A DNA stretch of 64,000 nucleotides from Elephas maximus indicus (GCF_024166365.1 NC_064835.1:64646607-64710606); one strand, 5' to 3'; positions 42,190 through 54,930 are shown, counted from the stretch's first letter. Numbers and translations are program-made. The notes: generated from the sequence alone by a model not told the origin.

Positions 42190-44230
42190 CAGTTGCACTA
42201 TTTTACATTCCCATCAGCAGTGTAAGAGGGTTCCGATTTTTCGACATCCTTGCCTACACTTGTTATTTCCTGTTTTGATTATAACCATCTTGTAGGTGTG
42301 AAGTGGTATCTCCTCGTGGTTTTGATTTGCATTTCCCCAATTACTAATTATGTTGAATATCTTTTCAAGTGCTTATTGGCCATTTGCATATCTTCTTTGG
42401 AGAAATGTCTATACAAGTCCTTTGCCCCTTTTTACATTGGATTGTCTTTTTATTATTGAGTCCTTTATATATTTTGGATATTAACCTCTTATCAGATATG
42501 ATTTGCATATATTTTTTCCATTTTGTGTGTTGTCTTTTCATTCTTCTCATAGTGTCCTTTTATGCACAAGTTTTTCAGTTTGGTAAAGTCCAATTTTTTT
42601 TCTCTTGTTGCCTGTACATTTGGTGTCATATTTAAGAAACCATTGCCAAATCCAAGATCACGAAGATCTTCTCCTATATTTTCTTCTAAGAGTTTTATGG
42701 TTTTAGCTCTTTAATTTAGGAAAGAACCAGCTTTTTGTTTCATCAATTTCCTCTATTGTTTTCTGTTTTCAATTTCATTGATTTCTGCTCTTACCATTTC
42801 CTTCCTTCTGGTTGCTTTGGGCTTGTTTTGCTCTTCTTTTTCTAGTTTCTTGAGGTAGGGACTTAGCTTATTGATTTGAGATTTTTCCTCTTTCATAAAG
42901 TAAGCATTTAACACTGCAAATTTTCTTCTCATCACTGCTTTAGCTGCATCCCAGAGATTTTGATATGTTCTGTTTTCATTTTTCAGTTCTATGTATTTTT
43001 TAAAATTTCATTTGAGACTTACTCTTTGACCCATGGATTATCTAAAAGTGTGCTGTTTAACTTCCAGGTATTTGGAGGTTTTCCTGTTATCTGTTGTAGA
43101 TTCCTAGTTTGAGTCCATTACGACCAGAGAACATAATAATTCAATATATTTTAATTCTTTTAAATTTGTTAAGGTTTGTTTTGTGTCCCAGGACATGATC
43201 AATCTTGGAGTATGTTCCACGGTTACTAGGAAAGAACACATATTCTGCTGTTACTGGGTGAAGTGTTCGTAAACGTCAGCTAGATCCTGTAGATTGACGG
43301 TGTTCAATTCTTCTATACTCATGCTGATTTTCTCTCTAGTAGTTCTATCAGTTGCTCAGAGTAGGGTGTTGAAGTCTCCAACAATGAATTGGATTTGTCT
43401 ATGTCTCCTTTTAGCTCTATCAGCTTTTGCTTCCAGGTATTTTGAGGCTTCGTTGTTTGCTGCATACACATTTAGGATTGCTGTATCTTCTTGGTAGACT
43501 GCCCTTGTTATCGTTACGCAATGTTTCTCATTAACCCAATGCTGTCGCTCATTGACTCTAATATTCTTTGCTCTGAAGTCTAATATATCTGATATTAATA
43601 CTGTTTGTCCAATCCGTTTGTTTGCCAGAACCCAATTTTGAAGGCCAGTTTCCTAAAGCCACTTCCAGAACGAATTACTTTATCACTCTGGGTCTCAAAA
43701 AGAAATAGATGGCACATTGACACTAGGATAATTTTTCTAATAAAACATTCCCCCTTTGTCATTTTAGGATTTTGCTTGAAAAGGGGTTTCTTTTTTTTAA
43801 TTGTAGTAAAAATACATATAACCCAACATTTGCCAATTAACCTTTTTTTATGTATACAATTCAGGGGCTTTGATTAATCGTGATATGCAATCATCACCCA
43901 TATTCCTTACCAAATTTTCTATCACCATTAACTGATATGCAATGCTGCCTAAACAATGATTCTCCCTTTCCTCCTCTCACCTGGCCCTGGTACAACCACT
44001 AACAAACTCAGGTTCGTCTATATTTGCCTGTTCTAGATATTTCACCTTGGGTAGTACTCACATTCTAATGTTGTCTTCAAATCCATGAACATGGAATGTC
44101 TTTCCATTTATTTACATCTTCTTTAACCTGTTTTTCAGCAATGTATTTTTTTATTGTATAAATCTTTCATATCCCTGGTTAATTTATTCCTAAGTATTTT
44201 ACTCTTTCAGGTGCCACTATAAATGGAATT
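42190..44230 (-). repeat. Layered old L1 sequence, antisense
   Basis: On the minus strand these are L1 ORF2 and 3' UTR pieces: 'attcccatcagcagtgtaag' and 'gatttgcatttccccaatta' at 42.2-42.3 kb, 'catcaatttcctctattg' at 42.74 kb, 'tttctctctagtagttctat' near 43.33 kb, a separate L1 3' UTR from about 43795 to 44050 ('gtagtaaaaatacatata'), and ORF2 again to 44230. Many breaks; no functional ORF. Confidence 0.75.
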
Positions 44231-44273
44231 CTTAATTTCCTTTTCAGATTGTTTATTGCTAGTGCATAGGAGA

Positions 44274-44458
44274 GGAGCCCTGGTGGCACCATCGTTAAAG
44301 CGCTCGGCTGCTAACCAAAAGGTAAGTAGTTTGAACTCACCAGCTACACTGAAGGAGAAAGATGTGGTAATTTGCTTTTGTAAAGATTACAGCCTTGGAA
44401 ACCCTATGGGGCAGTTCTATTCTGTCCCATAGGGTCAGTATGAGTAGAAATTAACTCA
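44274..44458 (+). mobile_element. AfroSINE, longer subtype, inside old L1
   Basis: 'ggagccctggtggcaccatc', 'atttgcttttgtaaagatta' and 'ggggcagttctattctgtcc' mark a plus-strand copy whose tail abuts an antisense L1. Confidence 0.9.
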
Positions 44459-44461
44459 TTT

Positions 44462-45478
44462 TTTAAAAATAATTTTTATTGTGCTTTAAGTGAAAGTTTA
44501 CAAATTAAGTCAGTCTCTCACACGAAAGCTTATATATACCTTGCTACATACTCCCAATTGCTCTCCCCTAATGAGACAGCCTGCTCTCTCCCTCCACTCT
44601 CTCTTTTCGTATCCAGTTCGCCAGCTTCTAACCCCCTCTACCCTCTCATCTCCCCTCCAGGCAGGAGATACCAACATAGTCTCAAGTGTCCACCTGATCC
44701 AAGAAGCTCACTCCTCACCAGCATCCCTCTCCAACCCACTGTCCAGACCAAGCCATGTCTGAAGAGTTGGCTTTGGGAATGGTTCCTGTCCTGGGCCAAC
44801 AGAAGGCCTGGGGGCCATGACCACCGGGGTCCTTCTAGTCTCAGTCAGGCCACTAAGTCTGGCCTTTTTATGAGAATTTGGGGTCTGCATCCCACTGCTC
44901 TCCTGCTCCCTCAGGGGTTCTCTGTTGTGTTCCCTGTCAGGGCAATCATCGGTTGTAGGTGGGCACCATCTAGTTCTTCTGGTCTCAGGATGATGTAGTG
45001 TCTGGTTCATGTGGCCCTTTCTGTCTCTTGGGCTCGTAATTACATTGCATCTTGTTCTTCATTCTCCTTTGATCCAGGTGGGTTGAGACTCATCGATGCA
45101 TCTTAGATGGTGGCTTGCTAGCGTTTAAGAGCCCAGACACCACTCTTCCAAGTGGGATGCAGAATGTTTTCTTAATCATGCCAATTGACTTAGATGTCCC
45201 CTGAAACCATGGTCCCCAAACCCCTGCCCCTGCTATAAAAAACTGGCCTTCAAAGCATTCAGTTTATTCAGGCAACTTGCTTTTGGTTTAGTCCCGTTGT
45301 GCTGACCTCCCCTGTATTGTCTTTTCCTTCACCTAGAGTAGTTCTTATCTACTATCTAATTAGTGGATACCCCTCTCCTATCCTCCCTCCCTCCACCCTC
45401 TCGTAACCACAAGAGTATTTTCTTCTCAGTTTAAACTATTTCTCAAGTTCTTGTAATAGCGGTCATACACAATATTTC
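44462..45478 (-). mobile_element. Elephant-type L1 3' region, antisense
   Basis: Begins at the A-tail end ('aataatttttattgtgcttt' as read on plus) and runs to 'cacaatattt' at 45478. Same 3' UTR as the copies at 8911, 26510 and 58600. The host L1 resumes at about 45480. Confidence 0.9.
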
Positions 45479-45479
45479 T

Positions 45480-45790
45480 GACAGATTTTTTTATGTTGAG
45501 CTTGTACCCTGACAGTTTGCTGAACTCCCCTATTAGTTCCAGAAGCTTTCTTATGGATTCTTTAGGATTTTCTATTTAAAGGATCATGTTGTCTGCAAAT
45601 AGGGATAATTTTGCTCTTCCTTTCCAATTTGGGCACCTTTCATCTTTTTCTTACCTTAATCCTCCGGCTCAGACTTCCAGTACAGTATCAAGAGCAGTGG
45701 TGAGAGCAGCAATTTTGTCTTGTTTCTGATTTTAAGGGGAAAGATCTCAGTCTTTCTCCACTGAGTGTCATGTTGGCTGTCCTCTTTTTA
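45480..45790 (-). repeat. Continuation of the interrupted old L1
   Basis: 'gacagtttgctgaactcccc', 'gatcatgttgtctgcaaata' and 'gatctcagtctttctccact' are antisense L1 ORF2, in register with the part ending at 44230 ('tgtttattgctagtgcatag'). Confidence 0.8.
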
Positions 45791-45794
45791 AATT

Positions 45795-47560
45795 TTGTTG
45801 TTGTTGAGAATATACACAGCAAAACATACACCAATTCAACAGTTTCTACATGTACCATTTAGTGACAATGATTGCATTCTTCAAGTTCTTTTTCCTAGCT
45901 GTTCCTCCCTCATTAACATAAATTCACCACCCTCTAAGGTCCCTATGTTTCAAGTTGCTGTTGTCAGTTTGATCCCATACAGAGAGTTCTTAAAAGAGCA
46001 TAATGCTAGAGGCAGACATTTTTTACTAGTTAATCTAGACTATTGGTTTTAAGACTTCAGGAGACATTTTCGGCTTAAGGTTTAAAGATTATCTCAGGGC
46101 AATAGTTTCGAGAGTTCACTCAATCTTTGTGGCTCCAGGAAGTCTAGAGTCCATGAGAATTGAAATTCTGTATTTTCCCCCTTTTGATCAGACTCTTCTA
46201 TAGAATCTTCAGTCAAAATATTCAGTAATGGTAGCTGGGCACCATTCAATTCTGGTCTCATGGCAAAGTAGGAAGTTGTTCATGGAGGCAATTATCAACA
46301 CACCCCATATCCTCTTTCTATTCCTGGCTCTCCTTCCTCTGTTGCTCCAAGAAAATACATACTAATTGTTGTGCTTTGGATGGCGCTTGCAACCTTTTAA
46401 GAAGACCCCAGGAACTAGCAACAAACTAGGAGATAGAACTGAAACACTAAACATATTATTAGGCCAATTAACTGGGATATCCCATGAAACCGTGATCCTA
46501 AACCTCCAAATCAACAAACCAAATCCCATGAGGCTTTTGGTTGTGCATAAACAACCACAGCAGCTACTCTTTTTTGTTGTTGTAAATACATCACCAAAAC
46601 TTTTGCCAATTTGACTTTTTACAGGTGTATAGCTTATTGACAGCAATTACAATAATCAGCTGTGCAACCCGACCCTTAATCAATGTGCTAATTCCAACAC
46701 CATTTAAACACCTCCCCTCCCCCCCATCTTCCTACCTCTTGTTCCTGGTTAACACTAATACACTTTGGTCTCTATACATTTGCATTTTCTTGTGTCTTTA
46801 TATAAATGAAGTCATACAATATTTGTCCTTTTGTGATGGACTTACTTCAGTGTAATGTCTTCCAGCTCCTTCCATATCATAGCATGTATGAAGACTTCGT
46901 TTTTCCTACTGGCTGGGTAGTATTCCATTGTATGTATGCACCACATTTTGTTTATCCATTCATTTGTTGATGGGCATTTAGGTTGTTTCCACCTTTTGGT
47001 TATTGTGAATAGTGCTGCAATGAACACTGATGTTCAAGTCTCTTTTTGAATCTCTGCTTTCAAGTCTTTTGGGTATATACCCAGGAGTGTAATTGCTGGG
47101 TCATATGGTAGTTCTATTTTTAGCTTTTTGAGGGAGCACCACACGGTTTTCCACAATGGCTGTACCACTTTGCATTCCCACCAGCAACGGGTAAGGGTTT
47201 CAATTTCCCCACACCCTCCCCAACAATTATTTTCAGTTTTATCTTAGTCATCCTAGTGGGAGTGAAATGGTATCTCATTGTGGTTTTGATTTGCCTCTCT
47301 GATGGCTAATGATGTTGAGCCTCTTTTCATGTGTTTTGTGGCCATTTGAATGGTTTTTCTTTTTTTTCTATTTCTATAAATAGAAAAAAATTTTTTAAAT
47401 TTTATTTTTTTTTCTATTTCTATAAAGAAGGCTGGTGGAATTTTGATCAGGATTGCATTGAATCTATAGGTTGCTTTGGGGAGTATTGACATCTTAACAA
47501 TATTAACTCTTCCAATCCATGAACATGGAATATCTTTGCATTTAAGTGTTCTTTTTTTTT
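45795..47560 (-). mobile_element. Another L1 subfamily copy, antisense
   Basis: A 3' UTR unlike the elephant-type one ('gttgagaatatacacagcaa' near the tail, 'atggcgcttgcaacctttt' further in) leads to ORF2 C-terminal sequence (minus-strand translation KQPKCPSTNEWINKMWCIHT at about 47000). More ORF2 follows to about 47560, with an internal break near 47380-47425. A related 3' UTR is at 49660-50813. Confidence 0.8.
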
Positions 47561-49659
47561 TTTTTTTTTTAATCTCTTTCAATAGTGTTTTAGACATTAG
47601 GATAATTCAAGGAAGGTTTAATAAAAGGACTATTTACAAAGGTGTGGACAGGCTCTAGAGGAACATCAGGGCTACTGCAGCACCCCTGAGTAGTAACAAC
47701 AATCTCTAGTTACGGGAACCCAGCAGGACAGTGTCCTATAGAGAATGCCACACTGAAAGATATAGTGATCTTTGGTTGAAGGTCAAAGTCAGACTGAGGT
47801 GACCCAGAGGGAAGAACCCAGGAGAAAACAATACCCTGACCTCACTGTCCTCTGTTTAATCTCCTGCCCCAGCTCCTCACTTGCTGAAACCACGCAGAGA
47901 AACCAGGGGCAAGTGCTGGAGAGAGAAGCCTACCGGACATCAGCCACAAACGAACAAGAGAAGCTGCAACGTCACATCAGACCAAGGGTGGTGAGCTACA
48001 ACACTCTTCTCTTACAGCGGCTCAGAAATGGATGGCATGTAAAAGACACTGTGCAAATGTGATTTTTTAAAATGTGGGATACCTTCAACTGAAAAGCCTC
48101 TGAAAATTTTCCAATGACAATGGGTAGGCTCTAATTCCCTAGCTAAACATTCAAAGCTATATGAGATAGGGTAGAAACCTGGTAAACTGACTTAAACACA
48201 AGGAAATGTACTGGGTTTCAGGACTGAAGGTACAGAGGTAGGGTAGCTTCTATGTTGATTGATCCAATAGCTCAAAGATGTCATCCCAAGCCCAAGTATT
48301 TACTGTTTTCTCTGCTTTACTGGCATCAGCGTAGGTTTCTTTCAAAGCCTGGAGATACTTGTGGTTGGAGGATGGCAACCAGAAACACTCAGAGCTACCT
48401 ACCTTAGAAACAAAATTTCTGAGTTTCTATATAGAAGGCGGCCCCTCCTTCCTTAGAGGTCCTGGGAAAACTTCCCTTCAGGTCTCGCTGGCTCAAACTG
48501 GGGAATCACCACGGCAAAGGGGATGATTACCGATTGGCTTCTACTAAAAGAACTATCCCAAGTGACTTGAAAACCCTGAAAGCTGAAACTGTATCCCTAG
48601 TGGGATATACCCTAAGGGCAAAACAAAAGCAAAACTAAAAAAAAAAAAAAAAAATCCTGTTTTCAATAATTATGTTGTTGGCTGTGGTCTTAGTATTGTT
48701 ATTCTGACTGTAGTGTGTGTAATGTGAGATCAAGTTAAGCAATTTTGTGATCCTTTAATTCTATCATCACAGTGTCCTTTAGAACTGGAATTTTCAGCAT
48801 GGGAGAAAAGGGAACTAAAATCAAGACTGAAGTAAATACAGACCCTGATAGTTTTGAAATGGAATGGAAAGAATCAGTACAATCACTATGCATTTTCTCT
48901 TAACACCAAAATATAGACTTCTATGTCCACTGGAAAGCAATGACTAACACAGTGGCAATAAGCACCCATAACTATCCAATCTTTTTTACTGAAATGGCTG
49001 ATTTCGGGTCTCGGGCAGGAAGTATACAAGATGACCCAAGAACATCTAGGCCTAGTAGATAGCAAGGAAGCTATGAAAACTAGTAGTGTCATGTTAAATG
49101 GACTCTGGAGTCAAATTAAAAGGGCCAAAGATGGGACAATTTGAGCATCAATAAGGCAAGTACTGCCAAGTTTTGAAACATCAAATATGTTAAAAATTCA
49201 TGAGTTCAATTTTAAAAACAAAACAATACCTGAATTGATCTGATCAGAGGATGCCAACAAAACAACTTATTTTGGGGAAAAAAATGTAAATGAGAAAAAA
49301 ACATCAAATACCTAAATCATGTCTTACACAAAACAGTATCACTGATTAACCAAACAGCAAAGTGGAAGTTTCTCTTTTTATAAGGGTTCTAGCTGACACA
49401 CAAATAAGGAATTACAGAATTAAAATATCACCATTTTGAAATCCCTAATGAATAAAATGAACTTGGCTTTAAGCATCAGCTGCTATTAAAATCCCAAGGA
49501 AAGAAATCAATCAGTTTTCCTCCTGATCAGGAAAACTAAGCCACTACTTATGGTCTTGCCAAAAAGAAAAGAGAGCCCAAATCTGATCAAGTCTCTACGT
49601 TCCACTACTGATTTACAAGATATGCAGAGAACAGCGAAACACATCAAAATTATCACACA
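47561..49659. other. Intergenic, no family assigned
   Basis: T-run at 47553-47571 and A-run at 48637-48655. 47600-48050 and 48210-48610 look like pieces of old repeats that I cannot name. No coding exon is visible. Confidence 0.35.
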
Positions 49660-50813
49660 CAGGGGCAGCAGGGAAGGGGAAAGCGGAGGTCACTGCTCAT
49701 GAAGTACCGACCTTCGGTTTACAGGTGACGGGATAATCTCATTGACCAAGGGTAGGGTTGCACAGCCGATTAATGTAATTGCTATAAGCTGAACAACTGT
49801 ACAAAGCTGAACTGATAAAAGTTGTGTGATGTATTTACAACACACACAGAGTAGCTGCTGAGGCTGCTTACATACAACCAAACACCTCATGGGATTTGGT
49901 TCCCTGGTTCGGAGGTTTAGGATCATGGTTTCATGGGACATCCTGGTTACTTAGTGTACTTTCATGTTTAGTGTTTCTGTTCTACCTCCTAGTTCATTGC
50001 TAGTGCTTGGGATTTTCTTAAAAGCTTGCAAGCCACCATCCAAAGTACAATTAGTCTCTATCTGCCTAGGGCAAGAGAGGAAGTGAATCAGGAATAGGAG
50101 GAGGATATGGGATGCGTGGCTAACTGCCTCCATGAACAACTGCCTCCTTTGCCATGAGACCAGAACAACTGGATGCTGCCTGCCTACCATTACCGAACAT
50201 TTTGATCAAAGACTATAAAAGAATCCTGATCAAAAGGGGGAAAGAGCAGAATTTCAAATTTTCATGGATTCTAGATTTTCTGGGGCCGTGGAGACTGGAT
50301 GAACCGCTGAAACTATTGCCAAGATAAATCTTTAAACCTTAAACCAAAAATATCCCCTGAAGTCATCTTAAAAGAGACCAACAATTTAGTCAAACTAGTA
50401 AAAAAATGCCTGCCTTGAACATTGTGTTCTTTTAAAATCTATCTATATGGCATCAAGGAAACCCTGGTGGCACAGCAGTTAAGAGTTAGGCTGCTAAGCA
50501 AAAGGTTGGCAGTTCCAATCTGTCCTATAGGGTCACCATGAGTCAGAAGTGACTCAATGGCAAGTTTTTTTTTTTTTTTTTTTGGTATATGGGATCAAAT
50601 TGCCAACAGCGACTGGAAGGATTAGCTAGAAAACTCAGAGGGAAGTGAGTTTATGTTAATGGGGGAGAAACAACTCGGAAAAGGAGAGTGAGAATGGCTG
50701 CACAACTTCAAGGATGCAATCAATGTCACTGATTGTACATGCAGAATTGTTAAATTGGTATTATGTTCTGCTGTGTATATTCTCAACAACAAAATAAATT
50801 ATTAAAAAAACAA
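49660..50813 (+). mobile_element. L1 3' UTR, second subfamily, with AfroSINE inside
   Basis: Contains 'agggtagggttgcacagcc', 'catgggatttggttccctgg', 'ggatgctgcctgcctacca' and the end 'tattctcaacaacaaaataa' plus an A-rich tail. It is the sense counterpart of 45795-46780. Interrupted at about 50456-50570 by an AfroSINE. Confidence 0.75.
50456..50570 (+). mobile_element. AfroSINE with internal deletion, inside an L1
   Basis: 'aaaccctggtggcacagcag' and 'aaaggttggcagttcc' are followed directly by 'aatctgtcctatagggtcac', so about 50 bases of the middle are missing. Tail ends in a T run. Confidence 0.88.
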
Positions 50814-50854
50814 AACTATAACACACAAAATTCATAGTGTGGGAAACCTTACAG

Positions 50855-51161
50855 CAGTGCTTCTCAAGCTATCTGTGATGGATCGGTTTCTTTTTTATTG
50901 CCAATTTCTTTCTAATTTACAGAGTAATACCTTTGTAAAACACAATAAAGTGTATTTTTATTAAGTGAAATAACACAAAACACACAAGCTCAAAATACCC
51001 ACTTAAAAATTTTTCTAGATTTAGAGCACAGACATAAAATTACTCTGTCAAATTATGGTAAAGTTTCTAAACATTCTCTATTTCTGTACTAAAGTCCTCA
51101 CAAACTGGTAACAGTGCAAGAACTGGCACTGGGTCCAAAGACTACGTTTTGAGCAGCACTG
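50855..51161. mobile_element. Non-autonomous hAT element with TIRs and 8-bp target duplication
   Basis: It starts CAGTGCTTCTCAAG and ends TTTTGAGCAGCACTG, giving imperfect terminal inverted repeats, 307 bases in all. The flanks CCTTACAG (50847-50854) and CTTTGCAG (51162-51169) match at 6 of 8, as expected for an old hAT 8-bp duplication. The interior is AT-rich without a transposase. Subfamily not assigned. Confidence 0.7.
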
Positions 51162-51344
51162 CTTTGCAGAACAAAAGATCTGGTTTCTTCCAATAAACTG
51201 CAAGGAGAGGGAAGGAGAGTCTATATATTAAAAATAAATTTAAAAAACATCAGTTAGTTGTAACATGGACAGTATTTAGATTCTGATTCAAACAATGTAA
51301 AACAAAGCAAAAATCATTTATGAGACAGTTGAAAATCTGAACCG

Positions 51345-52140
51345 GATTTTTTAAAAAATATTTTATTGTCTCTTCAGTGAAAGTTTACACAGCAAATTAG
51401 GTTCCCATTTGACAATTTCTACACAAATTGTTCAGTGATGTTAGTTACATTTTTCACGTGTCAACATTTTCTTTGTGTCCTGGTTGTTCCATTTCCAGTA
51501 CTCTGGTTTCCCTGCCTCTTATCTTCATCTTTGCTTTAATTGTTGACCTTTTGGTCTTACGTGGATTTTTTTAAATGAACCCTGTACTCATGGGTAAAAT
51601 CCTTTATTTTGTGTGCCTATCTGTTATTTGGGTAAAAGGTGACCTCAGGGGATAGTTTCAGTTCAAGGTTTAAAGAGTATCTCAGGGCAACAGTCTCAGG
51701 GAGTCCTCTAGTCTCAACTGGTCCAGTAAGTCTGGACTTCCTAAGAATTTGAGTTCTGTGGTTTTTACCCTGTTCTATTAGGGTCCACCTAGTGTGGCCC
51801 TGATCAGAACAGTCAGTAGTGGTAGCCAGGTACTAGGTTCTTCTAGTCTTAGTTTGGATGAAACTGTGTCTCGTGTAGGCTATTAGTCCTATAGACTAGT
51901 TTCTTCTCTGAGAATTTGATTTCCTTCTTTCTCTTTTGCTCCTTATGAGCAGAAACCATTAGTTGTATCTTAGATGGCTGCTCACAAGTTTTTTTTAAGA
52001 CCCAGACGCCACTCACCTCATTTGGATGCAGAACATGAACTTTGTGAACTGTATTATGTCAACTGACTGAGTTGTTTCATGAGACTACAGTCTGAAGCCT
52101 TCAAAAACCCAGAAAATCAATCTCACAAGGTGCTTGGTTA
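51345..52140 (-). repeat. L1 3' UTR, third subfamily, antisense
   Basis: From 'tattttattgtctcttcagt' (tail side) through 'ggtgacctcaggggatag', 'agtatctcagggcaacagtc' and 'atcttagatggctgctcac' it parallels the L1 3' UTRs at 45795 and 26510 but is more diverged. No ORF2 end was located. Confidence 0.65.
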
Positions 52141-53470
52141 TGTCTGAGAAGTATCTGTAACTGTGACCTCTATGAATATATACATGTGCACACACATACC
52201 ACCTATCCATACATACATATATTCTTCTATCTATGCACACATGTACACTCCTGTACCTCCCTGTACACATACATGTCTATACAACTACTTATGTACCCAT
52301 ATACTCATTTTTTGGTTATTCTTGGTGGTGGTGCCAAATTGTTTATGTCATAAATAATTTATTCTTAATTGGAACTCGATTTTGATTAAAATTAGTATTT
52401 TTTATGCTATTGGCTAAGTTAAAAGAAATTCTTATCTTTTAGAAATACTAATAAAACATTTATGGGTAAAATCATATAATGTCTGAGATTTACTCTGATA
52501 CTATACATTGAGGTGCAGGAGTGAAAACACATGTGTGTGTGCATTTCTCTCTACACACACACACACACACAAACTGGCCTTGAGACTTATTATCCTATTC
52601 TATTTTTTAAAGATATGTCTGAGTTTTCCACAAATAACAATAATAAACAAAATTAAAACCTGACTCTTCTTATTTTTGTATAAAATAATTCAAAATGATA
52701 GTCCTGAAGAGTTTCCACAGCACTGTGTGTCAGCAAAAGTAATCAAATGTAAAAACTTTTATTGGAGTGCCATGCTGACAGAAGTACATCTTTCTCAAAG
52801 TGGCTGGCACAGTGAAACTTCTGAAGAGGTCATGTTGAGTGCCACATTTTGTTTTGGTGTCTAGATGATGGAATGGTGGAAACTTAAATGTATGCTACAA
52901 TCCAAATTATATCTCACAATCAACTAATAAGCAGAAGCTGCTATGAATTGACAGCCATGTGTATGGAGTGGATAAAGAAGAATTCCAAGGTTTTCTGAAA
53001 AACACTTCTAAAATTACATGCAAAAAGCATACGCTTATTTTTACAAAATCTTTTGTATTTGGAGCCCAGTGATAAAAATTCTCAGCCTTAAATGCAGAAA
53101 TCAACAGAGACGAACATTACTTGCTATATGTAATTAACTACCAACATCTGTCACTAGGATGAAACATAAAAATACCACTACCACTTTTATGCTTTAGTAG
53201 GTTCCTTTTATTCTAATTTAGAACTGCAATTTAGAAAGTGAAAATATCCTTTTCCCAGATAGTTAATATGAAGGAAATAAGAGTTTGACATTTAAGTTCT
53301 TAAGATACAAATTCTAAGGTTTGTAAAAAATTAAAGGTTATCATTTCTCTGGGTTTAAAAGCTTTAGAAGCAGACCAGAAAATAAAGATTCTTTAAAAGG
53401 TTCTTATTTACTCTGATTGACTGTTCTGCCTTAACTTGCTGGCACCTTATTCCTCAGCTTTTTTATGGCT
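52141..53470. other. Intergenic, AT-rich, with CA repeats
   Basis: Imperfect (CA)/(CATA) tract at about 52180-52310 and (CA)n at about 52550-52571. The remainder is unassigned AT-rich sequence without exon signals. Confidence 0.5.
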
Positions 53471-53471
53471 C

Positions 53472-53676
53472 TTATCCCTCTTACTGGAGCCCTGGTGCTG
53501 TGGTAGCACAGTGGTTAAGAGACTGGCTGCTAACCAAAAGGTCAGCAGTTCAAATCCACCAGTTGCTCCTTGGAAACCCTATGGGGCAGTTTTACTCTGT
53601 CCTATAAGGTCACTACGAGTCAGAATCGACTTGATGGCAATGGGTTCGGATTTTTTTTTTTTGGTTATTCCTCTTA
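53472..53676 (+). mobile_element. AfroSINE with target-site duplication
   Basis: TTAT(C/T)CCTCTTA flanks the element (53472-53483 and 53665-53676). The head carries an extra 'gctgtggta'. The body and the tail 'cagaatcgacttgatggcaa' are full length. Confidence 0.9.
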
Positions 53677-54617
53677 TTACCTCATTCACCCACATGGTTT
53701 TAATTACAGCAGAATCTTGGTGCTCACAAGCCACCCACCCTTTCCCTAACCCCCACTTTCCTAGACTTTGGCAGGTAGTATTTTGCAGTTTTGCTCAGGC
53801 TATTATGGCTAAGTCTAAAATGTGTGTGCAGTTTGCTTGGAAACCAAGAAAAAGTTGCTGCCGCCTTCTGCTCTTCACTCCACTTCATCCCAACAGCAAG
53901 GAAACCCCTGTGCTGTGACAGTGAGTAGGAGACCTAAAAAAGGGGTTCTTTTTAATTTCTCTGTATTCACCCTCTTTCTCTTATTCATTAATGTGTTCTA
54001 ATCTGGAAAAAACTTAGGAATCAGAAAAAAAAAAAAAAAAAAAAGCTTGAAGCATGACCTAAACTAAAAATTCACAGTACAGGGCTGTGTCTAGTACCTC
54101 CTAACAATTCACTGAATCATTTTTTTGTACCTTTACAACTTCTTACAAATATATTCAATAATTCAAATAGCTTAAAAATAAAACTCTGGGGTCCATGGGA
54201 AGTAAAGGCTGCTTTGCAGTTTCAAGTTAATGCTAACTGACTTACTAAAAAATCAGTGCCGTCGATTCGACTTACTAGGTGCTACTTAAGTGGGTCCTGG
54301 CAGAAACAGCAGGTGTTATCGAAAGCAAGAAAAAAAAATCTTCCCAGCACATTAAAAAACCAAGCAAAGTTTTACTCAAACCTACCTGGGCCAAACATGA
54401 TATAATCTAATTTTACCCAGAAAACTGGTAAGTTTAAGAAACCTTTGGCCTGTATATGGATGGTGGAAACTCAGTGAAACACTGTCATGCTATGAATTCC
54501 AAAAACACATGAAGAATTCCAAACATGCCCAGCCACAGGGGTTGTAGAAAAGAACCTTGTCTACAATCACAGGCAAGCAAGTCTTTAATAAATCAGCCAC
54601 AAACACAAGACGGTATT
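53677..54617. other. Intergenic, downstream flank of ZNF638
   Basis: A-run at about 54026-54044 and an AfroSINE-tail-like scrap near 54255. No other feature recognised. Confidence 0.4.
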
Positions 54618-54637
54618 TTAAATATACAGTAGGAACA

Positions 54638-54643
54638 TTTATT
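54638..54643 (-). terminator. ZNF638: Candidate ZNF638 polyadenylation signal
   Basis: AATAAA on the minus strand lies about 222 bases downstream of the stop codon, in an AT-rich setting. Cleavage would be expected near 54615-54628. Other weaker hexamers cannot be excluded. Confidence 0.6.
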
Positions 54644-54864
54644 TTAACACTCTAAAAGATATTTATCCATGCCTGATGATTTGATATAAAAATCAAACCC
54701 ATCATACTTTCCCCATCAGTCTCTCTACATCAAGGGCAATCAGAAATTTGTACAACATGAATATTTGCTTCTGAAACAAAAGTTACAAATTAAGTGATAA
54801 CAAAATACACAAATCAACTGGACCCTAAATGAATTTCTAATGAAATTTTTTCTTTTCCCCCCAA

Positions 54865-54930
54865 TCACCTAGAGCTTCTTTCTTCAGCCTCATTCTGCTC
54901 CTTTTCCTTTCTTTGCTTGGCCATGAACTT
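54865..54930 (-). CDS. ZNF638: ZNF638 last coding exon
   Basis: Acceptor 'gcttttaacag' precedes 54930. The 22 codons read KFMAKQRKEKEQ, then NEAEERSSR, then TGA (54867-54865). This is the charged C-terminal tail of ZNF638/NP220. The preceding exon ends in phase 0, so the frame is continuous. The 3' UTR follows directly. Confidence 0.95.
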   Translation of the reverse strand, partial: KFMAKQRKEKEQNEAEERSSR

